From Microdochium bolleyi (taxonomy: Eukaryota; Ascomycota; Sordariomycetes; Xylariales; Microdochiaceae), in the NCBI GenBank assembly GCA_001566295.1, contig KQ964306.1:1-31435 (forward strand): 31,435 bases of DNA, in the 5' to 3' direction. The first letter of the stretch is position 1. Each line of letters opens with the position of its first letter. Positions 21,668 through 30,707 of the stretch are shown here, piece after piece. The notes under the pieces were generated by a model. It saw nothing but the letters and a program-made list of their open reading frames with translations, had not been told where the DNA came from and ran no database searches. The translations under genes and the position numbers were made by a program.

Positions 21668-21826
21668 TCAGGCCCGCTGCAGAAGGGCCTTAGGGGGGGG
21701 GGGGGGTATTGGAGAGAGAGAATTTTGAAGAGGGTTAAAGTCGAATGCCTTCCACTCGTTGGTCTGCATCCCACCTGCCTGGAGGGCGAGGTAATGAGCT
21801 CGTGGGTCACCGGTCTTGGGGTCCAT
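21668..21826 (-). CDS. Small ORF downstream of promoter copy 3
   Basis: The ATG at 21826 lies 111 bp after the TATA box of promoter copy 3, the same spacing as in the other two copies. It opens a frame of about 52 codons (MDPKTGDPRAHYLALQ, NEWKAFDFNPLQNS). The end is read through a poly-C/G tract and is not trustworthy. It could be a truncated gene, the first exon of a longer one, or an upstream ORF in the leader of the RING-less paralog. No family recognised. Confidence 0.3.
   Translation of the reverse strand: MDPKTGDPRAHYLALQAGGMQTNEWKAFDFNPLQNSLSPIPPPPPKALLQRA
21693..21706. repeat. Poly-G tract (14)
   Basis: A run of 14 G lies between promoter copy 3 and the RING-less paralog. It falls inside the small ORF at 21668-21826, so any length error would change that frame. 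Confidence 0.85.
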
Positions 21827-21849
21827 TGTGTGACTAGCTAGGTGCGTTT

Positions 21850-22045
21850 GATAGAAAGTCAGGTAGATAGGGAGAGATGAAGAGGAAGATGTAGTCGAGA
21901 AAGAAAAGACTTTCCGAGGCAGCAGGTGAGGGCTCTTATATAGCAATGAACGAGCACGCCTGGGGTGATTGTTGGCCCAGCCACGTCCTTCCACAGATCC
22001 TTTGTGTACGAAGTCTGGAGTGAGCGTGCGACGCCACCTTCTCGG
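21850..22045 (-). promoter_or_regulatory. Repeated promoter/leader module, copy 3
   Basis: TATATA at 21937-21942 (minus-strand TATATAAG) is followed by CATCTTCCTCTTCATCTCTC and ACTTTCTATCAAACGC, close to copy 2. The upstream part, including GAGCGTGCGACGC near 22024, matches copy 1. It is the longest of the three shared modules. Confidence 0.75.
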
Positions 22046-22841
22046 AAACCCCAGCCAAAGCCTGGACCAACTTCTTCAACCCAATGACCTTGAAGATTCG
22101 CGTATGGCCTCGCTCCAGTAAGAGTCCAATACGTCCGTGTTCTATGCCTCGAAGACTTCCAAGAACACAGTGTTCTGAAATCTTAAAGCTCGGCCTGATC
22201 TCAGACGACACCTTGGCCTGAGCCCCTTGGCGAGACTTTCCTCATCTTGGTTCATGTGATGTATCATGGAGTCGTACGCCATACTAAAGGTGGAAGATCG
22301 TCATCGACGGCATGTAAGCCTTGGTATGTTCGAACCAGCCACCCGAACGGTGTGCATCCCTACGTACTCCTCCAAGGATAGCTGGCTGCGGTGGACTCGT
22401 GACCGCTAGTAGCTGGTAGATGTCGAACCTCCATTTTGCCACACATGTGATACCGCCGGTGTGAGCTCTTCGTACATCCATCCAAGCATCGTCACCACCC
22501 TTTCTGGCCCTAAGATCCACCACATCTTGTTGGGCTATCGTCTGCGTGAATCAAGTGTTGGGCTATGAGGTGGGCTATGAGTGAAGCTCGCGAGAGCTGT
22601 GTGCCTAGATGACGAGAAGAAGCTAAGCTGGTTTCTGTGATCATTTAACTACCTACCTGGGTAGCCTACAAGCTGTTGCTCACGTCGCCATACAGCTCTG
22701 ACCCCACAGTGCCTCACACCTTGCGCTCTTGACAATGTTCTCCGTGGAGCCGATGTATCCCTCGAATTCGGACTCGTCTTTCGACTTCCCCTTGCCATCT
22801 CCCTCCTTGACCGGGCTCACATAGCCATGTCGTTCACTTGG
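22046..22841. other. Gap without a supported gene
   Basis: Minus-strand frames at 21936-22211 and 22284-22523 are open but short and without recognisable domains. The first overlaps promoter copy 3. The gap precedes the stop codon of the glycosyltransferase. Confidence 0.45.
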
Positions 22842-24001
22842 CTAGTAATGATTGAAGACTTGCGGCGACACGACGACGCAGTTCAGCTTCCCATCGCGGC
22901 AGTATTCGTGTAGCGACACGTCGAATGCCTCGCCATTTGCAGCTGTAGCGAGGCTAAGCAAGTTGTGCGCGCCCCTCCGTGACACTGCATATGCGAAAGT
23001 GCATATTGTCATGCGAGACTCTTGCACGGCTCGCTGCCCTGGGGGAACCTCGTTAATAACAAAGTCTCGTGCCCATCCATGATATTGCTGATTCGTGGGC
23101 CTCGTTGGGTCGACATAGTATACGGGTCTTCTGTGGTTCTCGTCATGACCATTCAGATTGTGGCCCAACGAGCCGCAGCGTCCAACCCATAGCACGTCCC
23201 AGCCCGTGCCATAAGGTGTACTATCGTCTAGATCGCTCACCAGCTGGTGCCCGGTCTTGTCGTAGCTGCGGCCGAAGGCACGAACGTTGTCTGAAACGAG
23301 CCGCATCTGGTCCTTAATGCGCAGATCCCAGTCTACATCGTCCTCGAGAATCAGCGCCGTTTCAAGGTCTGAAGATATGAAGTGCCGCAATATATCAAGA
23401 TGTGCTAGCCACGCTGCCGCTGAGCCGGGCTCCGGGCGCGTTGTCTTGCCGGCTGGACCCATCTTGCGAAAGGTTTCAATTGATAGTTTTGTGACTGGTG
23501 GTTGCGGAGGAATGGTGAAGTCGTGGCCTGTAAGCTGCGCAGCGGCGGCGAGATCACGCGTTCTCCAACTAGGTGCTTTTGAAAGGACGAGCATCTTCTC
23601 GAACTGCTGAAGTATATACTTGGTCAGCGGTCGTCATGATGGTTGTACGGTGTCTGGGGCGGATAGTCAGGTCTCACTCCTAGCGTTCTGTTCCCAGCCT
23701 GCCCGCGTGGAGTCCTGTCGCTATCTTGCCGTAGCCCATCGTCTGAGCTCTGTACAAAGTTCGGAGTGGTGGAATGATTCTGTATCAGTATCCATAGACT
23801 GGCTGTTAATGCCAATGCTCCTGTGATGAGGAGACCGGCAAGCAGCCGCCGTGAGCGACGGGCAACCAGGGTTCTGGCAATTTGCACGTGATCACACATG
23901 TTGTTGCGAGCCACTAAAGCTTTGATACGATACGTCGAATGCAGCGTGAAGCCAGGTAGCTTGCAGCTTGTGTGGCTTGTCGATAAACTGATTGGCTTCA
24001 A
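22842..24001 (-). CDS. Family 25-type glycosyltransferase, type II membrane protein
   Basis: Two exons: 24001-23678 and 23603-22842. The 74-nt intron (GTGAGA donor, GCTGACC branch, CAGCAG acceptor) joins in phase 0 to give NRTLG|FEKMLVLSKAPSW, as in fungal GT25 (LPS-biosynthesis-like) proteins, where this is the first sugar-nucleotide fold strand. The product is 361 residues. An N-terminal membrane anchor (about 53-75, LLAGLLITGALALTASLWIL) follows basic RRSRR, so it probably faces the Golgi lumen. The acidic metal-binding-type motif LILEDDVDW lies near 192-200 and GWDVLWVGRCG further on. No lesions seen. The Met at 23899 would leave a 17-residue cytosolic tail and is an equally good start. 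Donor and acceptor sugars cannot be told. It is divergent from the kinase gene, and it is the only clearly intact enzyme gene in the right two-thirds of the window. Confidence 0.82.
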
Positions 24002-24933
24002 GGAGTGATGTTTCGTAGATTTATTGCAAGTCTCGGATTATCTTCAAGGAATCACAGCCCTGGCACCCAAATTTAGCTACTAGTGGCAGCGGGTCTTTGT
24101 CGCTGCGATAACAAGCATGGAGCTGGAGTAAAGAATTCTCATTGTCCTATGTTGACTCTGACACGGATCAGAACCTGGATTCAGTTAAGCGGCTGGAGCC
24201 CTAATTGCCGGATCGTGGGACAGGTCGAGGGCAGTCTTGCCGTGGAGATGTCAATACACGTGTCTGACCCAATCATGGCGCCGAGAGACAGTGCTACAGC
24301 ATCGTGTCGAAAAGCTCTGATTGGCCTTCAGCGGCTGCCTGGGTAATTCTTCCTCTTAGGGAGTGCGAGCCACATCAGTGGATACGCCACAATTGGCGCA
24401 TCCTTTTTGACATGAACGCTACGAGGCACACTTTTTATGACCCAAGTCAGGTCAGTGCTGTTTTGATGAGGCCTCCTTCTTTGTTTCAAAGTGACTTATG
24501 CATGATCCGATGAGCAGGGCATTCGGATGACACATAGATAACTTGCAACGATCAGGCCCCAGCCAACAGTCTTGTGCTTGTTGGTTCCAACCATGGCTGC
24601 AACAGGGTGGGAGCCTCGTCGCCGTGTCAAACTTGATGCCTGTGACTGCTGAGGCTTGTTCTTGAAGTTCAGTGGCAAATTGTAGCTGCCACGGCCACAC
24701 CAGCCTGTGATTGACAGATTTTATCACACCGACAAGCGATGTCGCACCAGTCTGGCACTAGCCCCGTTTCCCATACCATATATCTTTCATGACTACCTAT
24801 AAGTGCGTCAGTATCCAAGTAAGGATTGATCAGCATTGTATATCCCTTCCACGCGCATCGATCTCGTCGTGAGCCGTTACAGTTCACAGTCTCCAAACTA
24901 CAACCGTGCACTTTCCCACTCCGTCCATTGATT
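24002..24933. other. Divergent intergenic region between glycosyltransferase and kinase gene
   Basis: The 932 bp lie between two divergent starts, and no coding sequence with a domain is supported. An in-frame upstream ATG at 24826 would extend the kinase by 36 residues (MISIVYPFHAHRS), but those residues look like leader sequence. Confidence 0.5.
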
Positions 24934-27054
24934 ATGAACACTATGGATTCATTGCCCCCTGAGATAAGAGTGGAAGGAGAGTTGCTCGAAGGTTTGGAAA
25001 GCAGCGCACAATGGCCAGACCATGGCAGCAACCCATACCGGTACGATCTCAATGACCGCACACCAAACCTTCATGAGGACACCTTGGACGACCTGGAACG
25101 ACAACTGGGAATGAGGCTGAGAAATTCATTGATTGAGCACAAGGACACAACAACTCGTTTCTTCCATGCCGATCTGGTCCCGACCGTTCTCGACGAAGAA
25201 ACGGTCAAACATCTCATCAGACAACGTGACCTCAGGAACCCTAGAACTTCGCGACAGATCTCTTATAGTGAGATTAATCCGCCAGGAGCAGAAACATATC
25301 CAACGATCTTGGCGATCCTGATCATGTTCGAGAACGCCTGTTACATTGGCTCTCTCATGGCAGAGGGCATCCACGACGGCCTTCTGCCACTCCATACAGA
25401 GCGGCAGAGAGGTATACTCTGCTTCATGACGCCCAGCGGCAGTTCTCGTGGATTTCAGGCTATACAGAGCATGCAGTGGAGACCTCACGAGAGAGAATTT
25501 TTCAGGGACTATCAACAGACGATGGCCGCGCCTCGCCTGACACTGGATGGAGAGTTTCCAGCGGCGATCAGTCGACATACTAAGTTTCCCGTTGGGACCA
25601 TTATGCCTTGGAAAGCATCCAGTTTCCAAGGTAGAGACAAAGGTGCCCGAAGCGAAGGCGGCTATGGAGAGGTCAGGGTTGTAGAAATGGACCCAAGGTC
25701 ACACGACTTCAAGTCCGTTTTGGACAGTGTGAGTAATAACAAGCACGAAACACACACACGATTGAGGCTCTTTCGTGGCATGATTATGGCGCACGCTCTT
25801 GCCGACTCAATGTAGCTTAAGCTGGCCACATGTTTTGATACGACAGCTAGGTTTGCGAAGCCGTCTCTTCGCCATCAAGACATTGAAACAAGAGGGTGAG
25901 AACTACAGCACAGCCGCCTATCAGAACGAGATCGACCAGCTGAAGAGTTTCAACGGACAAAAAAATCCGCATCTCGTAATGCTGTTGGCGACCTACGAAC
26001 TGGACGACACTTACAACTTTGTGTTCCCGTACGCCAAATGCAACTTGCGGGAGTATTGGAACGAGCCTTCTCCAGGTACTGGTGCTCACCAGATTGCCTG
26101 ACTCGCCGAGCAATTGAAAGGGCTTGCAGAAGCCATCAAATTCATACACTATCCTCCACACCTGGACAAGTTTGGCATGCATGTAGACATCAAACCTGAC
26201 AACGTCCTGCTGTACAAGTGCGATGGTGAGCCTCGCGGAGTCTTGGTCCTCTCAGACTTGGGTTTCACCCAGATCCACAGCGAGATCAGCCGCTCCCGAC
26301 TCTCACCTGCACGAACCCCGATGACTCCAACATACCGGCCACCGGAAAGCGACTGCGAAGCCCATGCGATCTCCAGAGCATGCGACATTTGGAGCTTTGG
26401 GTGCTTGATGATGGAGACAATCATCTGGCTGCTTGGTGGGCTGAAGTGGCAGCAAGATTTTGCCAAAGAACGAAGGACCTTTGCACGATGCGATGGGGGT
26501 GATCACATCGATATTCTTTGACCTCAAAGTCAGAAAAGAGGAGGACGTCACCGATGAGTATGGCCATGTGGTCTCTGTGAAACCGGAAGTGACTAAAGTG
26601 AGTATTTTGCGTGTTTTCTATTCCACCAGCATATGCATCACTGGCCACAAGACTTCTTAGGTCCCGTACCTTCATAAGGAGCTGTGTCACTCGAAAGCTA
26701 ACAGATGTTCAGTGGTTCAATAAGATCCGGAACCACGAAAAATGCACAAGATACATTCACGAGGTTGTTTGCCTAATTGAGGACGAAATGATTGTCGTCA
26801 GAAGTGAGCGTAAAGACCGGTGCAACTCAAAAGACCTCTTCTACACACTCAGCATGATCAACGCGAGCCTCGTGGATGAGGACTATTATACCAAGATAGT
26901 GAATGAGCCTCGCCCCGACAAGGAACCAGACCTGGTGGCGGTACAGCTTGGGAAACACATGACGGACGAGGTTCCGAACGACAGACAGCTTCAGATTCAC
27001 GAGGGTCCTGTCGAGAATAGGTCCGTTTCATGGCAAGTTCTTGGACAAGGCTAG
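24934..27054 (+). pseudogene. Fungal protein kinase-like gene with in-frame TGA and a frameshift
   Basis: Exons proposed: 24934-25728, 25847-26597 and 26713-27054. Introns of 118 and 115 nt match in phase. The N-terminal 230 residues are unrecognised. The kinase follows: G-loop GGYGEVRVV, ATP-Lys in FAIKTLK, catalytic loop HVDIKPDN (Arg of HRD replaced by Val), DLG in place of DFG, TYRPPE for APE, then DIWSFGCLMMETIIWLLGG, typical of heterokaryon-type fungal kinases. Two lesions: TGA at 26099-26101, where the frame on both sides is strongly coding (LAEQLKGLAEAIKFIH) and relatives would suggest Trp; and a +1 shift at G5 (26495-26499), after which the frame resumes as FFDLKVRKEEDV. The TGA could instead lie in a 45-nt intron (26076-26120, GTACTG...AAAG, CTGAC branch) that keeps the frame. 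The G5 shift could be an assembly error. If both alternatives hold, the gene is intact. Confidence 0.7.
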
Positions 27055-28979
27055 GCACAGATATCTTGCAATGAAGACACTTCACGGCTGATGTAGATCT
27101 CGCACCCAATCTATGACTTGAATCAAACGCGGCCACAAAGCTCTCTGATCTGGAGACCAGGGCCCGTCGAAATGCGCCGCCGGGCTGACAACAAGCACTC
27201 CCATCAAAATGAATACAAGCACCGACAACAAACACCAGGCCTGTCGGCCTATATCCTGCATCTCATGTACATGCGCAACCCATCTTAGTAGACACTTCTG
27301 CGAATGCCTCAGAATTGAGAGTAGTGATGAGCGTTGATTGCCGTGTCCAGTTGCTCCTTCTCAAGCTACTCGAGGTCAGGCCTGTCGTCGAAAGGGTGTG
27401 GAATCATACCACAGGGCAGCGAGACTTACTGGCGTCAGCTGTCGAGGGATGGTGCACTCCCATAGCCCTCTCGTCCACTAGACCCTGGTCAATACGGCTC
27501 TACAAGGTTACCGGGGGATGGCTGCGAACTGCCTACCTCGAGACCACATTTGCCCCGTCCAAATAGACCGACCAGAAACTCGCTATTGAGCGTTCCTCTG
27601 TGTATGTTGCTCTGACGAACATGACTGCCATTATGAAACGCGACCTTGAGACACTCTCAACATAGAGCCAAGGTATGAAGAATACTTGTGACAAGAAATG
27701 CTTCGAGGAGTTGAAGATGATGGATCGCCAGATACAGTCTATCTGGTGTTCAAGATTTCTCGCTCGGAAGCAGACAAGAGAAGGAGGAGAGTCGGCGGTG
27801 TGCAAGGCTCTCTTCTTCTCGCATGAGCTCCGCCCCAAAGCTCGGTGGCCGTGTAATTTGCCCAACCTGTGAAATGTAGTGTCAGGCTTCGGGACAGCGC
27901 ATAAGGGGCATGCAGCGCATTTTCGGTGGGTAGGCGGCATGAGACACGGCGGTGCGACGCGTGTTGCCGCACTGATGGACACATCAGCTGCACAACGTCC
28001 ATCGTTGAGTTGCTGACCGCATACAGCCAACCAGAAGTGCACTTTAGTCACTCCCACACCCTCTGCTGATCACGCCTCCTGCATTTCCATCAAGGCTGCG
28101 GTACTTTCGAGCTGCGGGCTGTCTTTTCAGCACTTGTCACAACCTATGCTCTGCCGCGACCAACCGAATAATACGCCCAAGCACTTCCTCGAACGATCAT
28201 CGGTGGTGAAACAAGGTCTCTGTGGAATCAAAGCGACGGATTGCCTACAGCGTACACAGCCTGGCTCAGACCACGCCTCAAATCCGCACAATCGATAGCA
28301 GGCCTCGTATCAGCACTTTAGAACTAGTGGTTGTCTGTTCATACTTCAGTAGATTCAACCCGTTGTGAACTCAACGAAATTTATCTCTAGACATACTACG
28401 AAGTGTTGGATCACTCCATTGATCTTTACCAATTTCCCGATGGATTGGGCCCGTGACGTCTACGGTCCCTCCAGTTCAGATCTGGAAAACATCTTCCGTT
28501 ATGATTTTGGTGGTGCAAATGTCCTGCAGGTGATGGCGAATGACGAGATAAGTTGTGCCCCCAGCTCCTCTGCATGGCCTCATGCTGATCTGAATACACA
28601 AACCGACGCTGTCCTTTCTCGAAGACTATCATCAAGTCCACGCATGGGCTCAAATGGTGCGTTCTTGCAAAGACATCCGCTTTCATGGGCAAGGAAAAGT
28701 TAATGCGCTTCTCCTAGGACTGTCCGATCCTGGAATCTTCGGAATCTGGCCTGGTCTTGCTGTGAGTGCAAGTGCTGTCATGAAACTCGTGATCATAAGA
28801 GACGCTAAGCTAATAGTAGATAACGAACAGATGCCTAAAGCTTGCCGGAGAACCAGATCACCGCACTTGGAGAAGGTCTGCTCAGACCAGTGGTTGACTC
28901 GATACAACACGGAACAAGCGAACCTTGGGAGGCGTTCTCTCCCAGCAGACCGGGGAACCGACCGTAGAGGTCGGCAGTC
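27055..28979. other. Long stretch without a firm gene
   Basis: Open frames on both strands (27533-28057, 28365-28703, 28654-29172) show no consistent domain. The best candidate is a plus-strand start at 28441 (MDWARDVYGPSSSDLENIFR), of coding-like composition for about 36 codons before a possible donor, but no partner exon was identified. The 28.7-28.98 kb part may hold the degraded C-terminus of the CorA-like gene, since a hydrophobic stretch (SLSTISLASLMITSFMTALA) is readable there on the minus strand. Confidence 0.4.
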
Positions 28980-30454
28980 CCTATGGAAAAAGCTGGTTGA
29001 GAACATGCCCTGGCGCGGAACAAACTCACAGGAATCAGTACGAAATATCTCCTTCATCGGTTCCTTTTGGAGAAGCCATTGCGGGTTCAGATGTTATGCT
29101 TGTACTTTCCTGGTAAGAACACCATTGCCACCAGAGATATGGAACGCATGTGCCTCGAGTCCCGGCTCGTAGCTTTGGCAATCTCCATGTTGGTCTCCCC
29201 TTGTGCCTGATGATAACCACGCATTAGTCCATCTCTATTCTTTCATCTTGTGTGTGTTCTTGGGACGCATCAAGTGCTCTGAAAACTCTACCGCGGCTCC
29301 AAACCGATTACTTACCCATTGGGTACATGCTCATACCATCGATCCTCATCGTGCAGTCGCGCACGAGGTGGTCATATTCTTTGAGCATTGCCTGAACGCG
29401 ACTCCTGATCTTGAAGCTGGTCTCGGCGAGCTGATAGCTGGCATGGGTTTCAGAGAGAGACGCGCACTGTTTGACAAAGCCTTGGTCAACACCTAAACCA
29501 GACTTGATTTTCTCGAGACCCCCCTTCTCCACGACTAGGTCGTGCGATGTGGCATCGAGTTGTACTTCGCCCACATGTGGGCCTTCAAAATCGAAGTCCG
29601 TCGGAAGTGCGCCCGAATGATTGCGGTCTCAGGCTGTATCTGCCTGCACGGCACAAGACTGGAATGGCGAATTACTCGAACGTCTCAAACAAGACTGGTC
29701 GATTTCTGTAAGATACTGGCCTATGTTGTCAAGTTGGTCGCACCAGCTGATCAGACAGTTCCGTAAATATGTCATGTTGAGCCATTTGGTACGCTTCTCC
29801 CGATGTAGCCTCTCCATTTCCTCCAGAGCAATGACCTCACGTGTGTCCGGTCGTGGATTCAGCTGATATATGCGTTCTTCGAGCTCACTGATGGCATTAT
29901 TGGCGTGCAATACATGTCTTCGTCTCTCAATCTCGATCAGAATCCCGGGGGCAGGAGAGGATGCAGTGCGTCTGCGCCTGCGAGAGTCAAGCGCTTGATG
30001 ATCTCTGCCTCGGTCGCTGCCTGACAGCCGAACACAACGCCGAAGATGAGGCCGTTGTGCGGGAAGTAGGTTATGGTCATGGCATGATCCGACTTCCAAG
30101 CATTGGAAGTACGCACATTGTAGACTTTAGAGATGATACAGTCATGGTATCAGTCTGTGGTTTCCAGGGCCGAAGCTTCGGGCAGTTTGGGGTCACAGGT
30201 CAGCTCATTGCGAAGTCTGACTTACTCCATGCTTCATACTGCTGGGTTCCCTTGCCCGTCATAGCTCTCATGCGAGAGATCACCGGGGTGTCTGCACGGC
30301 TAATCGTTCGGGCGACGGATCCACGTACGTGAAACAATGATGTGATCAACTCCAATGTACTCATGTCAAAGCCGTTCTTGACATCTTGCGTATAACTTGA
30401 CGTTATGAAGTCATGCATAGTGATTCCGAAAGCGGGAAGTGCGCGGCACGACAA
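28980..30454 (-). pseudogene. CorA-like membrane protein of fungal type, disrupted
   Basis: Fungal relatives are membrane proteins with a C-terminal CorA-like pore region. Segments in order: 30454-30227 (LFHVRGSVARTISRADTPV), a 102-nt intron in phase, then 30124-29629 and 29574-29316 in changing frames, then 29199-29106. Family-like motifs are MTITYFPHNGLIFGVVFGC, ISELEERIYQLN, KWLNMTYLRNCLISW, EYDHLVRDCTMRIDGM and the diagnostic NMEIAKATSRDSRHM...SLVAMVFLPG just before the first membrane helix; MFSTSFF follows near 28.99 kb. Lesions: a -1 shift at C5 (plus-strand G5 at 29947-29951), where one more C would join LLPP to GILIEIERR; an unresolved break around 29600-29760; and no in-phase junction after FLPG. 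The start is uncertain, and the N-terminus may have been removed by the neighbouring transposon. Magnesium transport is not implied. Confidence 0.55.
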
Positions 30455-30707
30455 AGTAATGGGTTGATTGAATGTTGAGGATGAAGTAAGTCTGCCCCCG
30501 TCTCGCGATCAGAGTACCTCGCGACCACCAAGTCCCCACCAAAATCGCCAAAACTGCTCTTTTAAGGACCCCTGTTACCTCCCCTATTTTATAAGATATA
30601 ACGTAATCCACAAGTGACCGGGTCACACAAGTGAACGGGTCACCCTCTAGGCACTCGTACAACAATGTATAAGTTAAATCAACCACAACGCCTTAAATCA
30701 ATTGAAA
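30455..30707. repeat. Flank of the Fot/pogo-like element with 17-bp direct repeats
   Basis: ACAAGTGACCGGGTCAC at 30610-30626 is followed at once by ACAAGTGAACGGGTCAC at 30627-30643, with one mismatch. Each contains a near-palindromic GTGACCGGGTCAC core. This is a plausible subterminal transposase-binding site. The element boundary and terminal inverted repeat cannot be fixed because the other end is outside the window. Confidence 0.55.

Noticed and set aside
26099..26101. Selenocysteine or programmed readthrough at the in-frame TGA of the kinase
   Set aside because: Ascomycetes are not known to use selenocysteine, and I see no supporting structure. A nonsense mutation or a 45-nt intron explains the TGA better.
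27533..28057. A 174-codon minus-strand open frame
   Set aside because: No domain, irregular composition, and no splice or promoter support.
28654..29172. A 172-codon plus-strand open frame
   Set aside because: It overlaps, in antisense, the CorA-like segment with the diagnostic IAKATSRDSRHM motif, and it has no domain itself.
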